This document shows positions 1 to 11,342 of a stretch of DNA of 64,000 bases, piece after piece (position 1 is the first letter of the stretch; every line of letters starts with the position of its first letter). The notes beneath the pieces were generated by a model that made no database searches, had not been told where the DNA came from, and worked only from the letters and a program-made list of their open reading frames with translations. The DNA comes from Pholiota molesta. Its lineage: Eukaryota > Basidiomycota > Agaricomycetes > Agaricales > Strophariaceae. The stretch is taken from positions 1-64,000 of the forward strand of contig JACGCK010000102.1 of the NCBI GenBank assembly GCA_014925825.1. Reading direction: 5' to 3'. A program made the translations under genes and the position numbers.

Positions 1-563
1 TCAAAAGGGTGTTGGATGCGGCTGGGCGATTGATCGGCTTGGTGCTGCTTGGAACGTTGGTTAGTGGACGGCGAGAGTACAATAGAGTGCGATACGTACA
101 CCTTGGGCTTCTTCATGACGGCGGGGACCATCGCCGTCGTCTCGACCGCACCTCGGTGGTCTTCGTAGTAGTCTCAAACATGTATGGACCTAGATAGTGG
201 AAGCTGTTGAGTATCGTTCGTAATGAGTGCGATGTGCGCCGTACCTTGGCCATGGCGGCGGTTCTTCGCGAGTACCCGCCTGCCAGTAACCACCTCTGTT
301 TTTGATAAAAGGATCAACGCGTCCTCGGAAGCCATGCCTGCAAAAAGGTATCAGCGTCGGGAAGCATTGCGAAAGACCTGCGTACTGGCGTCGCGGACAT
401 CCGAGTCGTTGGAGGCGATGGAAAAGCTGCTGGGGGTGGCGGACATGTTAGCTGGTGAACAACTGATCAACCTCGACTCACCTTGGGCCATTATATAACA
501 ATCCAGTGAGATCTGAGATGCGGAGCGGAGGTTTGACGCAAGTAGGTCGTTGGTTGAGAACAA
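1..563 (-). pseudogene. Unrecognised decayed reading frame, cut by window start
   Basis: Read on the minus strand from an ATG at 563, one frame stays open to the window edge apart from two TGA codons (351-353 and 174-176), giving about 185 codons. Both TGAs could be former CGA codons. The composition looks protein-like, rich in Ser, Arg and Thr with no low-complexity runs, but I recognise no domain. It lies head-to-head with the decayed gene starting at 886, so the two may once have shared a promoter. It could equally be chance open sequence. Confidence 0.3.
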
Positions 564-885
564 ACGGTGGCTGTCACTGTGTGAACATTTCTGTGACGTT
601 TGATGGGAAGTTGTTGAATTGATTCGGCGCTAACGTACTCGCAACCCTGTATGTGTACATCTGTGGACGCCGGATTCAAGGGCGCATCTCGATACACATC
701 GACGGTCCTGGTACTCCAAAAATTCTACTGATCGGACGATCCGAAAATATTCTAGGCTTATGCGGTACTCCGTACTCGTACGAGTTGCGTACGAGTCGCA
801 CTTTTTTCCCAACCGTCTTCCTGCCATCTGGTGCCCCTCTGCTCATTCCTACTTGATCGAAGCTCTCTCCTCACGCACTTACACT
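564..885. other. Intergenic spacer between divergent decayed genes
   Basis: No gene is visible. Short palindromic stretches built on GTACG/CGTAC occur at about 765-800. No clear TATA box or repeat is seen. It is where a promoter for the downstream pseudogene would lie. Confidence 0.4.
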
Positions 886-3449
886 ATGGTTAATCCTGGG
901 GCTTTTCGGGGCACGCGCAAAGAGTTCCTTACGGCTCAAATGGACCTCTATGCGACTGCAGTCACTGAGAACCACGTCGCCGACACCGTAGCTGATATCC
1001 AGCGCGCTACTTCAAGCGCTACCCGATTTCTTTGGGCATAACGAGGAGCCCAGTGATGAATGGCTGGCTCAAGTTGACGACAAGCCCCTGATGACGAGCT
1101 ACTCGCCCCCGATGAGAGTGTGCTCGACGAAGAGACATTCGACGCCGCTATGGCTATCTATAACGAGCAAATTCAAACGCTAAAGTTCCGGAGAGATGTG
1201 AGTATCTTCTCGTTTATTTCGGGTCTCAACACTGGTGTCTTACATCCTATTTTTCGTTAGCAAATTGCTCGTCGTTTGTCATACCAGCATTCCAAGGCCC
1301 AAGCTCCCACCAAACGTGCTGAAATTGGATCTGAGGACCCTATGGTGGTTCTGCTAGCTAAATTAGCGGGCATTCCTCTCAAGAAACCACGCATGCGGAA
1401 TGCATGGAACGTCTGGGGCCAGCTGAATCGGGAGATTGTCGAACCCATATACCAACAGGTCTCAAGGACGAGAATGTGCCGACAAGTAAGCTCGCTTCCC
1501 TTCGAGCGCGCATCTATAGGGAATGTTTCGACGAACTTGAAGACGATGAAAAGAGGGAATGCGAAGCGAAGGCTATTGAAGAACACAGCGCCGCGGTGGC
1601 TAAGGTTGAGCAGGCGTTGAATGCTTCGCCATCGCAGAATCCGAGCGACCGTCAACGGTACGCCGCTCCTCTCGTCCTATACATTCGCATTGTCTAACAC
1701 ATCGTTATCAGGATATTGGGAGGTTTACCTACTTTCATTCAGCCAATCTTGGATTTGATCACGGACCATACGGGTTGGAAGGCTACGCTCCTGGTTGGAG
1801 GCCCAGAGCCTGCAGACCAAGGCCGGCTAAATGTTATGAGGTACGTTCTATATGCCGCTGATCATGAAATTATCATTGTTCTCATCTGGAATACAGCTTT
1901 CATTCTGGCGAAACTAGCGGAAACGTCAAGATGAATTTCGGACGGTCAGAGAGACGCGCGTATAAGGACTACGTGATGCCGGTCTTTGGAAATTTCTTGA
2001 AGAAATGCTACAGTAAGTCAAGTTTTTATGGTTTTCAGAACGATGAATCATACTAACCACTTACAGCGGTCGAAGAATGCCGTGCAGCTGCCCTTTCTGA
2101 TCCAACCGCGATCTCCCTAGCTGAGGTTCTTCGTGGCGCCGACGGCGATGAATTCAACATCGATTCAGCAGAGGGATTGGTGGGAAATGCCAGGGCCTCC
2201 CGCACACCCAGCGGCGGAAAGGATTACAGCGCACCCTCGACGCCGATGTTACCAAGTGGGACGGCAATTCGCTTGCAAAGAGTACGAGCTTTATCACGTC
2301 CGCGAACGTTCTTTCGACACCAACGTCGAATCTTCCATTGAATGTGGAAACACCATCGCAGCAGGCAGCTATTCTACCGGTTGTACCTGCTGCAATCCAT
2401 GTTCCATCTCTCGGCCCTGCGAATACCCTTTCGACGCCTACGGCGCACTCGCGGTTGAATCCGGAAGTCACACTGGAGGATGCAGCTGCTGAATTGGATG
2501 GAAGCCATCCTGAGTCCTGCCCTCCTTCGCCAAATCTCTCGCTTGCATCCTCTTGTGTACCGTCCCCAGGCGCTTGCGCAACACCTCATGCATTGTCTAT
2601 GCCAGTTCCTCCCATTCCATCTACTCGTGATTCGCCCACACCTGCACGTCGCTCTTCACCCACTCGAGCCTTTGCACTGGTCCTTCCGAAGCCACCGACT
2701 CCAGCACGTCAGACTTCCCCAACGCCGACTGTCAATCTTTCGAGCGCAGTGCCTGGAGTAGTCTTGCATGATGGCCGTAAACGCCGCCACTCCGATATCG
2801 GTACAGCTGAAGAAAATGCGACCTCGATAGATGCGCCTAAAAAGCGTCTTAGAACCTCTCAAGCTCTACTGCCTGCGGCTCCTACTACTCGAGCTTCGAT
2901 AGCCCGAACGGCCACGCAACGTACACTCGAAATGCCCGCTGCGCCTCTGATGCCGGTAGACCTTACTGGATGCCCCGACTGGTTTTTGAAGGCATATCAG
3001 ATGCTCATTTCGCAGGATTTCGGACGCGCATGGACACAACTTGTTCGAGCATGGGCGCATTTCGAAAAGGCAGAACGCTACGAAGAGAAAGCCAAGCTGC
3101 GAACTGAGGGGCGACCCGCCTGCGTGGCTGCCTGGATTGCTCGTGCGAGATCGACAACGTATAGGCCAAATCTAGTGAAGCTATCGCTCTTCGAAAAGGC
3201 TTTCAATACGTGGTGGGTGGGTTTGCAGCCAGCATGGCGTGTAGAGAATGGCGAGATACTACGAACGCAAACCGGCAACCTAGAAGATCTGCGTCGGCCA
3301 GGGAAGAACGGGCTACTCAGTGTATTGGCGGCATTATTCTTCTGGGAGCGGCTGCGGACACGAAAAAAAGTGGAGCTGTGCCCAGCCAGCTCTGGAACTC
3401 TGCTGTTGATGACGTCTACTGGGTTATTCAGACTCTTTCTCCCAATTAA
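886..3449 (+). pseudogene. Decayed multi-exon gene of a mushroom-specific hypothetical family
   Basis: The ATG at 886 opens MVNPGAFRGTRKEFL, a start I associate with a hypothetical protein family abundant in Agaricomycete genomes; the function is unknown. The frame is carried by exons with fungal-type introns at about 1197-1260, 1659-1711, 1838-1896 and 2011-2066 (the last with a TACTAAC branch site). The long last exon is rich in Pro, Ser and Thr with (S/T)P repeats, followed by a conserved-looking helical C-terminus with many Trp residues. It ends in another frame at WVIQTLSPN, stop 3447-3449. I count at least five frameshifts (about 1015, 1040, 1090, 1460, 2270 and 3350), so the copy is dead. 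There is no RNA-binding, enzyme or transposase motif that I can name. Many copies per genome suggest it may itself be a mobile or expanded family. Confidence 0.6.
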
Positions 3450-3479
3450 GGGCTCCAGGGCAAGAGGCGCCATTTGCAT

Positions 3480-3735
3480 AAGTATTTTTCAGCATTTTTT
3501 ATCCAATGTTATCTTATCTTTGTTTATCTTATCTTCGCCTTTCTCATCTTTTCTATCTTATCTTATCTTGGCTTGTCTTATCTTCATTTATCTTATCTTG
3601 GCTTGTCTTATCATTTATCTTATCAAAACTATTTTAATAAATTTATCTATATAATCACATGATACTATATAATCACATGATACAATTCCTCTTATCTTAT
3701 CTTGTTATCTTATCTTGTTATCTTGTCAAAAAAAA
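3480..3735 (+). repeat. Low-complexity TTATC/TTGTC tract
   Basis: Imperfect short repeats of TTATCTTATCTTGG and TTGTCTTATC fill the tract, followed by a duplicated ATAATCACATGATAC (about 3652-3682). The open frames across it are artefacts of the repeat. The stretch to 3830 is AT-rich with no gene. Confidence 0.8.
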
Positions 3736-3854
3736 TCATGTGAAAACAAGCTGTGAAAAAAAGAATATCAGATTGTGGGAATATTTGTCAGCAAAATAAA
3801 TTTTTTTAAAAGTTTACATAAGCATCCCAAAGTCATGCTGGAATGGTATAGAGG

Positions 3855-3949
3855 CTATGTGGCTGTGTAGGCTGAATTCGCGGGCTGGATGCATGAGTCA
3901 AAACTGTGGACTCACAGAATTTCATACATGTTTTTAACAGACAAGGCTG
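3855..3949 (+). mobile_element. Right-end fragment of a CAGCCTTGTC foldback-type element
   Basis: The sequence ends TTTTTAACAGACAAGGCTG and is clearly related to the element end at 16185-16285 (both share GGCTGTGTAGGCTGAATT and a GGATGCATG block). Read inverted it starts CAGCCTTGTCTGTTAA, as do the foldback elements at 11343 and 21592. The rest of this copy is missing. Confidence 0.6.
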
Positions 3950-4674
3950 GTTGTCGGTGTGCGCCGCGGTTCGACGTGGCGGGCGCTGCGGCCGTTGTCG
4001 TCGTCTGCGGGCGTCGCAGTGTCGTGGACTGTGGGACGACATGGCGGGCAGTTCGCAGATGGGTGACGTGGTACAACGTCGTTGGCGGGCACCTAGTGAG
4101 CGGGGGCGGCTGGCCGTAGCGCCTTGTCGGCGTGCATGGAGGCTGTGGGGAAGGGTCATGGTCAGCGATGAGCGAGGGCGGAATGCATAAGGGGGCGTAC
4201 CTTGCGGGTTTCCCCTTGCACTCTCTTCCCTTTCCTCCGTCGCGTTGTCGTCGTCACATTGTCGTCGTCGTCGCGTCGTCATCGCGTCGTGTCGCCGTCG
4301 TCGTATTGTCGTCGTCGTATTGCCGCGTCGTGTGCCCATGGGCGTTGGTGGTCGTTGGTGGTCGAGGTGGCGGCGTGGTGCGAGAGGTCGAGGCGTGCGA
4401 CATGGATGGGGGAGCGAGACGGAGTGCGCGGGGTGGGTGGGAGGTCGAAAGGGAACTCATCGCGCTGGTTGCAGTGCTTTGAAGCGGAGATCAAATTATA
4501 CGGAATGGGTCGCAGGTACCCGTGGGTATACCTGCCGACGCCGATATCCATACCTGGACCCGCAGTGATCCGTGGTCACGGGTGATCCGGATCCGCGGGT
4601 CACTCTACCCGCAGGTATTCCCACGGGTATACCTGCGGGTTACCTGTGTGGACCCGCACCCGTGCTCAGCCTTA
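3950..4674 (-). mobile_element. Partial hAT-like element, GC-rich, right end at 4674
   Basis: The end CACCCGTGCTCAGCCTTA at 4657-4674 is the same as both ends of the element at 20952-25910. The two copies match, inverted, over most of their length: the subterminal block of GGTATACC-type short palindromes (4500-4665), the GAAGCGGAGATC segment (4482-4495) and a shared block at 4133-4230. A CGTCGT-rich microsatellite (about 4235-4330) lies inside. There is no transposase, so it is a non-autonomous derivative. The left end is lost where the foldback-type fragment begins. Confidence 0.6.
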
Positions 4675-5160
4675 TTTCCTATTATTAAAGAAAAAGACAT
4701 AGTATATTGCATTCTGCTTTACCCCAAGCACTTACTAATGCTTTTTTTAAAAAAAGCTTTGAAATACAGTGGCATCTGCTATGGCAAAATGCTGTGCATC
4801 ATATTGTGCAGGTTGCCTTATCAAACTTGAGAACAACACACATGAACATTGTCCTGCTCTTCTGTCTGCCCTTCAACCTTTAGCTGTGCATATTCACTTT
4901 CTTTGCCAAGGAAACATGCCCATCTAAATTTATTCTTCTTAGCTGTATTTCCATACACTTCAGCCACAAACTACAAACATTGCATTGAATGGAAGCCAGC
5001 CACCTTCATCAACTTTTGTTATTAATAATGTCGCAACACCCCCTATTACACAAATGTATGATATCTTGCAAGGGCTAAATTCTGGTATATTCTCAATATT
5101 GTTGATGTTTATTGGCTTTGTGAAACTAAATTTGCTTTTCTGCAATTATTGTTACTTTTA
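4675..5160. other. AT-rich unassigned segment
   Basis: No recognised gene. On the plus strand a short frame (about 4770-4925) is rich in Cys and His (MAKCCASYCAGC, then a His-Cys pair), suggesting a degraded zinc-binding protein, but it has no extended context. It separates the hAT-like remnant from the truncated 3' end of LINE-1. Confidence 0.3.
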
Positions 5161-7323
5161 TAGTCCCAAATTTGAATCCAAGATCAGGTTCACTGCTGTC
5201 CCTCCTATTGACAGGGTGGCCTTGGGAAGCCATCACAGATTGATCCATGGTGTGCATCCAATGATTGCAAACCTCTCTGCTGCCTGAGTAGCAACATCAT
5301 AGAATTTGCTGACAAGGTGATAGCCAGACTGCACTTTTGGGTTAGCAAGATGGCAAAGCGCCACCTGACTGTCAGTATATATCAAAATCAGGGTCTGAAG
5401 TACCCCATCGATCTGTTGGATTAGCGATACTCCCAGCAGACAGCCAACCAGTTCTGCCTCTTTCACTCCATAGCTGCCAGCGTCCCCCAATCGGTACTTT
5501 ACACGTATGATTGGTGCTCTACCATCTGCCTTGTACAGCACAGCGGTGGTGCCTGTGTGGGTTTTTGATTGCGTGCTGTCTGTGAAAATCTTGTATTCTG
5601 CAGTGTCGGTATGTTGAAACAGTTCCGAGTCTGCAAGATGGATCTTGACTGATGGAATGGGGTGGCGAGGCGGTACCAAGAGGCATTCGACCTTGTGGGG
5701 GTTGATGTCAAAGACGTTGAGGTGGTGTTGTAGGCTGGTGAGATGTGTTGCTTCCGGGTGTGCTTGGAGTTGTCGGAGAAGTTTTGCGGCAGGGTTAGTG
5801 CTGGGAAGTGCACTGAGTTGGAGGATTGATCTATAGCAAACTTTCCGCAGTGCTTGTTCCATGGGCAAAATGTTAGTATGTCCATCAAGAAGGTCAGTAG
5901 CTGTTGAGCAAAGAGCCCCAGAAATGGAAAGGGTCGCTATCCGTTGGAGCTTTGTAAGCTCTGTCAATGCCTTTACACTTCCCTTGCACACATGTTTGCC
6001 CTCTGGGAGAAAAGGCGGCACATACCACACCTCCAGCCCATATGTGATCTTTGGGATCGCCATGGAGATGTACAGGCGGCGCATGTAGGTTGCCAAGAGA
6101 CCAGTAGACGGCCTTGTATAGTGGCGGACCTGAAGCAGCCATGCTTTCGCCTTTGTGACTGTGTATGCCAATTGAGACTTCCAGTTGAGGTGTTGACCGA
6201 CAAGAATGCCTAGGTACTTGTATTCTGTGACCTGGGTAATGGTGGTGCCTTGCAGCTGGAGTTCCAGGTATTTGTCATCAGTGATCTTGTGGGGTGTGCA
6301 GTGTAGCACAGCCAACTTGCTGAGCTCAAACCATGAGTTGTGGTCATCGCTCTAGTCGAAACCTCCACCCTCGCGCTCCATAATGTCCTGTAGAGCACTA
6401 GTTGTTTCCTCGAGTGTATTGCCTATAGCAATAATCATCGCGTCATCCACATAGCCTATAGCCACCTTGTCCGGGCCATCAGTAATTGTCAGTAAGTCTG
6501 AATTGTATATAATATAAAGAATCATGGACAGGGGATCACCCTGTCCTATGCCATTGTCAAGTGTGATAGGGTCTGACCTGAAGTCGTCCATTCGTAGGCA
6601 TGTACTGCGCCCATTGAGCAGAATATGTATGAAATCAACAAGATCTGTTGGAATCCGGCACTGGTGCATGTTATGTATAAGCCACTCTGTGACCGCATTT
6701 GGAAAAGCACCTTCGATATCCAAGAAAAGGACCAAGGCAACCTTCCCTTCACACCATGCTGCCTTGATTTTGCTCTCAAGGAGGAAGATAGCATCAGTTG
6801 TTTTGCATTCTGCATGGCCCCCAAAGTGAGTATCTGGGAAAAGATGCTTGACTTCAAGCAGTCGAGCCATCTCCTCTGCCACTATCACAGTCAGTACCTT
6901 ACCCATAGTGCAGAGTAGGGCAATAGGGCGATAGGCTTTCGGAACACTGTAGTTGGGTTTTCCAGGCTTGCAGAGGACTACTGTTGTGAATTCAGACCAG
7001 CCCTTGTAGTAAATCTTTGGCTTTATATGGCATGAAAGAGACAGAGAAGATAGTCTTCAAGGATGTCCAAGGTCTTCTGTAGGGTGACATTTGGTATTTC
7101 ATCTGGCCCAGTAGCCTTGTATGGAGAGAGTCTGAGGATATGCCTGTGGACTTGGTCAATGGTAATAGGAGGCGGTGGCGGAAGTGGAGGAGGATAGTCA
7201 AAGTCAGTTGGAACAGAGAACTCAGCTGGTTTCTTTGGGAAGAATGCGCTTGCCAGTGCCTCAGCCTTCTCCATATTGGTGTTGACAGTCTTTGTGAATC
7301 CGCGATCATCACAAACTTCAAGA
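5161..7323 (-). pseudogene. LINE-1 ORF2, 3' part: reverse transcriptase and RNase H
   Basis: Going down the minus strand, a fingers motif YKATGPDEIPN lies near 7095, then palm motifs LDIEGAF (about 6720), GIGQGDP (about 6545) and the catalytic IGYVDDAM (about 6450). The thumb follows (YKYLGILVGQHLNWK) and then an RNase H domain with IFTDSTQS and IYTDSQ. The enzyme would copy the element RNA at a nicked chromosomal site. The frame shifts near 7030-6900 and 6350 and hits a TGA at about 5230, where the LINE-2 homologue has His. Downstream the match fades within 70 bases. The copy is inactive. Confidence 0.85.
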
Positions 7324-7328
7324 GTTGG
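7324..7328. other. Target-site duplication GTTGG, left of copia-1
   Basis: GTTGG stands directly before the TGTTGGACG start of the 5' LTR and again at 16562-16566 directly after the 3' LTR. Five bases is the usual copia duplication length. Confidence 0.85.
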
Positions 7329-7684
7329 TGTTGGACGAGGGACTCACGAGTCGAGTATCACAAGGCGCGGGATGCGCCACACGGGTAAGCGCTTGAGGGC
7401 GCTTGCCATAAAAGGACGGTGATCTCGCTTGAGGTCGCTATTGTCCATTGTTTTATTCTATTCCTCCTGAACCTTATTTTCTTTTCACGTATACATGGAC
7501 GCAACACACGGGCTCCCTCAGTCGATTTCATATCGTTGACTGAGGTGAGCATCCGTCTAGTTTATTTTATTCTCATATATTTTTCTCATAAAATCCTTCG
7601 TAGCATACTTCATATCCTAACAGGTAGCTATGACGAATACAGTCGATTTCATATCATTGACTGAGCATACTTCGTATCCTAACA
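7329..7684 (+). repeat. Copia-1 5' LTR
   Basis: The 356-bp repeat starts TGTTGGACG and ends TATCCTAACA. An internal direct repeat (CAGTCGATTTCATATC...TTGACTGAG) occurs at about 7518-7542 and 7639-7664, and CATACTTC-TATCCTAACAGG is also doubled. The 3' LTR copy is at 16286-16561. Confidence 0.85.
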
Positions 7685-7698
7685 GGTTATGGGCCCCG
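7685..7698 (+). promoter_or_regulatory. Copia-1 primer-binding site
   Basis: GGTTATGGGCCCCG directly follows the LTR. Its complement contains GGGCCCATAACC, the anticodon arm (CAU) of eukaryotic initiator tRNA-Met. This implies half-tRNA priming of the kind known for Drosophila copia. Confidence 0.75.
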
Positions 7699-7806
7699 TA
7701 GTGAATTAACTACCACCGAAGTACCTCTGTCAACCCGAAACAAATTTCAGACTCTGAAAAACCGAACCTGATCTCGAACCCGACCCCGAAAATTTTTTCC
7801 CTAACC

Positions 7807-10250
7807 ATGTCATCAGCTGCTGCTCCCTTTATCCTACCTGCCGACGAGCAATACGACGGTTCGAACTGGTACCAGTTCAAAGAATGCATCAGAGCCGTAG
7901 CCGAGCAGCGCGGAACGCTCGACTACCTTGACGGAAAAATCACCATGCCTTCACCTCCTGACCCAGCGGCACCGGCACCGACCCCTATGACTTACTGGGG
8001 TGACGACAAACCATCCTACAATGAATGGCGCCAATGAAACAACTGGACCAAAGGGCTCATCACCTTGAACGTCAAGAACGCTGTTGGCTTGGGAGTCAAA
8101 ACGGATGGAACCGCCGCGGAGGCGTACTCTTCCATCGCCACGGTCCAGGACGCTATGACAGACCTTGGGAGGCTGACCGGCGAAAGGATATGGCGTGGAT
8201 CAAGTACGTCGAGGGTACCAAAATGGAGGAGCATGTCGCGAAGCTTCGGACCGCCTGGAACAAGGCAAATGCGCAGGGTTGCAATGTCTCAGACGGTCGA
8301 TTCCGGATGATCATCCTTGATTCCCTCCCTGACAGCTGGATGGTCTTCATTTCTACCCTTCGCACTGAGACCACCTCTTCCGCCGCCATTGCATGTATCA
8401 TTGCGCATGCGACTATGTTAGCTGCGCAGGCGCCAATCAGTAACTTGGCATCGGCGCAAGCGATGGCGGCACAGGGACGCCATTCACAAAGTCAGGAGAA
8501 GTGTTCGAACCCTGTATGCGGACGTCTCGGCCACACAATCGAGAGATGTTTCAAACCTGGAGGGGGGATGGCTGGTCAGTACCCAGATTGGTGGAAGAGG
8601 CGAGGTGGAGGGAGCGGCAACTCGAGCACGACCAACAGCGGCGCGAGTACTCCAGCGACAAACATTGCAGCCAGTGCTGTCTCTGACCCCAACATGAATT
8701 TCGCCTTCGCCACGTCCACCTTAGCTTCGCGTACTGGAGAGATCATCACATACGCAGACTCGGCAGCGAGCGGCTACTTCTTTGTTGACCATTCAGATTT
8801 TGTCGACTATACTGCACGTTCCGACAGCGGCAAAACGGCAAATGGTGGTGAGTTCTTCATCGCTGGAGTGGGGAAGGTCACCAAGAGAGTGTTGTACGAA
8901 GGCCGCATCATCAACGTCACCTTCAATAATGCCCAACATACTCCGAATCTTCGTCATAACTTGGTTTCGATTGGGCGGCTGGATCAGAAGGGATACAAAG
9001 TCATATTTGGTGGCGGCCGAGCAACATTCCTCAACAGAGACGGCGTACCTTTCATGGAGTCAGACGAACTGGGCGACGGCTCAATGTACCGTTTGTCATG
9101 GCTCCCTAGCGAATCCAACACCGCGCTGTCTGCGCGCTCCCTCTCGAAAGCTGTCGACCTTGCTACCTGGCACCATCACCTCGGACATATCTCCGAGGAC
9201 AAGATAGTCACCGCCATGTCGAAGGGACTGATTACTGGGATTGCTATCAAACCCGGCAAAGCGCCTGGCCGTTGTGAGGACTGCATCTTGGGGAAACAGG
9301 CGCGTTGTCCATTCGATTTAACGATCGAGGTCGAGGAGGAGGTGCTTGAGAGGGTTTACATTGATTTGATGGGACCGGTCACCGAGACACCTGCTGGGAG
9401 GAAATACATGATGGTGTTCGTCGACGGGTCTTCTGGCAACACCGAGAACTTCTTCCTCACCAACAAAGAAATGGAGACGACGATCTTCTGCTTCGACACC
9501 TACCGAAAACATTCCGAAAACAGCACTGGGAAGAAGCTCTTGAGGGTACGCACCGACAATGGGACGGAATTCAAGAATTCGGTGTGGGAGGAATATTTCA
9601 CAGCGAATGGGATCATACATGAGTACACGGCACCTTATACTTCTGCATCGAATGGTGTCGTGGAACGTGCGAACCGCACCCTTATGGACCTCGCCCGTGC
9701 GATGTTGCAAGATGCTCAGCTGCCGGAGAAGTACTGGGCAGAAGCGGCTTCTACCGCCGCCTACGTCCGCAACCTGCTCCCTACCCGCCGTAATCCAGAC
9801 AGCACTCCATTCGAACGCTGGCACGGTAAGAAACCCGATGTTTCTCACATCCGTCCCTTCGGATGTACCGTTTACGCCAAGATCCCAGATGCCGTGAATA
9901 ATGGAAAGCTAGCCGCGCGTTCGATCAAATGCGTGCTAGTTGGCTATTCCGGGACGGGCGTCTACTGCGTACTGGATAGGGAGACGGGCCGGGTACTTGT
10001 GACGCGAGATGTGATATTCGAGGAGGGCACTGGACACCGCACCATCAGTATCGCACCAGAGGAGGAAGACATCGACATTTCCTTCTCGGAGGAGCTCACC
10101 CATGCCGCGACCACCACAGATCCCGCGCCTGTCAAACCGGCAGATGAAGATGATGTCGAAGAAGTCATCAGTCCCGCGGTTGCCCCATCGACCGCGGTTG
10201 AACCCACGCATCCACCTGCAGTGCCGGTTCCAGACAGCCATAGACGCTAG
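7807..10250 (+). pseudogene. Copia-1 gag-protease-integrase, truncated
   Basis: Gag starts at ATG 7807 (MSSAAAPFILPADEQYDGSNW). It meets a TGA at 8035-8037, continues in the same frame to about 8180, and shifts into the long frame ending at 10250. That frame carries a Cys-rich knuckle (about 8505-8550, C-x4-C-x4-H-x4-C), an aspartic protease core YADSAASG (about 8755), the pre-integrase HHLGH motif (about 9172), and an integrase with its catalytic acids in IDLMGP, TDNGTEF and NGVVERANR (about 9360-9670). The integrase C-terminal FGCTVYAK block follows. The frame stops where RT should begin; the last 60 codons are acidic/proline linker. The copy is dead because it lacks RT and RNase H. Confidence 0.85.
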
Positions 10251-11342
10251 ATTCATGTATCAAAATGGGTAGTTACCCATCTAGAGTGATACATCCCCAC
10301 CGGTAGTTACCCATGGGTCATTTGGCAGGGGATTTAGAGGATATGCCGGGGGCGCCGTGAGCTGACCAATTGATGGCTGGATGAGCGGGTGATGGTGCAT
10401 ATGTGCCGTGTGTCCCAAAAGGGGTAGCGGGATGTGTAGGGCGCTGTGGATGGGGGCGGGCGCGCGGCGGGTGCTTGGGGCTGTAGCCTAACATAGGTAA
10501 ACAATGCAGCATTTGATGCTCGGGGGGCCGCGCTCGCTGTAGGGCAGCGACGGGGGCGCTTTTGAACGGGAAAAAAAGGCGGGGTGTATATAAATAATGT
10601 ATGCACCTAATGCAGCCCTTTGCGCGCGTCGGAGAGGGTGGGAAGGGGTGGATTCGGTGGGGGGCTTATGGATGACGCTCTATATTTAGCACGCAATATC
10701 TAATTTTAGATTTTTCAGCCCCATAGCCCGGGCGCGCCTGCTCGCATTTTCCGTTCCTTTTTCTTATTTATGGTGGATGCTATGTAGTATATGTGATTTA
10801 TTTCATTAAATTTTATAACTACAACACAGCGTATACTAAAAGTAATATAAATAGAGCGAAGGGGCGAGCGAGGATGAGCATTTGCTCATCCTCGCTGCTC
10901 GCCGCTCGTCGTACTGGCCAGCCTCCCCACCCTCATCCTCGTGGTCGGTCGTTGCCCTCTCTGTCCGTCGTACTCGTCCATGCTCGCTGCTGCTGTCCTT
11001 GCTCTCGCTGTTCGTCGTCTGTCTTGCTCGATTCGCGGCCGCGATCCGTCGTCCGTGGACCCTTGCGCTCGCTTGTCGTCCGTCTGGCCATTGCCCATCG
11101 TCCTCCCCGCCTTTCTGCTTGGCGTTCCGTCGCGTTCGTGGTGCATCCTACTCCCTGTGCGTCGTGCTCGCCGGTCGGCAGCTTCGCTGGCTGGCGCGCC
11201 TGCCGTCGGTCTGGTGGCTGGTGTGGTTGCTGGTCGTGTGGGCAGCCTGCGCCCACCCGCAGCCGTCTCGTCTCTGCGCCTACTCCCTCCATCGCGTCGC
11301 TCCTGCCGATGTAGGAAAGTGCGAGGTGGCAAACGGCGGGTG
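10251..11342. other. Insert inside copia-1: AT/GC mosaic with hairpins
   Basis: No gene is recognised. GTAGTTACCCAT units at 10265-10320 form small palindromes. A TATA-like TGTATATAAATA lies at about 10583. A strong perfect hairpin is centred near 10882. From 10900 the sequence is GC-rich with GCTCG/CGTCC runs that leave long open frames on both strands, which I take as composition artefacts. The AT-rich edge at 10800-10860 resembles, inverted, the AT-rich edge at 16030-16110, so the GC-rich block may be one inverted-repeat element that received foldback copy 1. Confidence 0.4.
10862..10902. repeat. Perfect-stem hairpin in the GC-rich insert
   Basis: GCGAGGATGAGCA is followed after two bases by TGCTCATCCTCGC, flanked by GGCGAGC and GCTCGCC. 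The stem is about 19-20 bp with a minimal loop, able to form a cruciform or RNA hairpin. It may mark the terminus of the GC-rich repeat. Confidence 0.7.

Noticed and set aside
4254..4570. Arg-rich and Thr-rich frames around 4.2-4.6 kb
   Set aside because: Produced by a CGTCGT microsatellite and GGTATACC palindromes in a hAT-like remnant.
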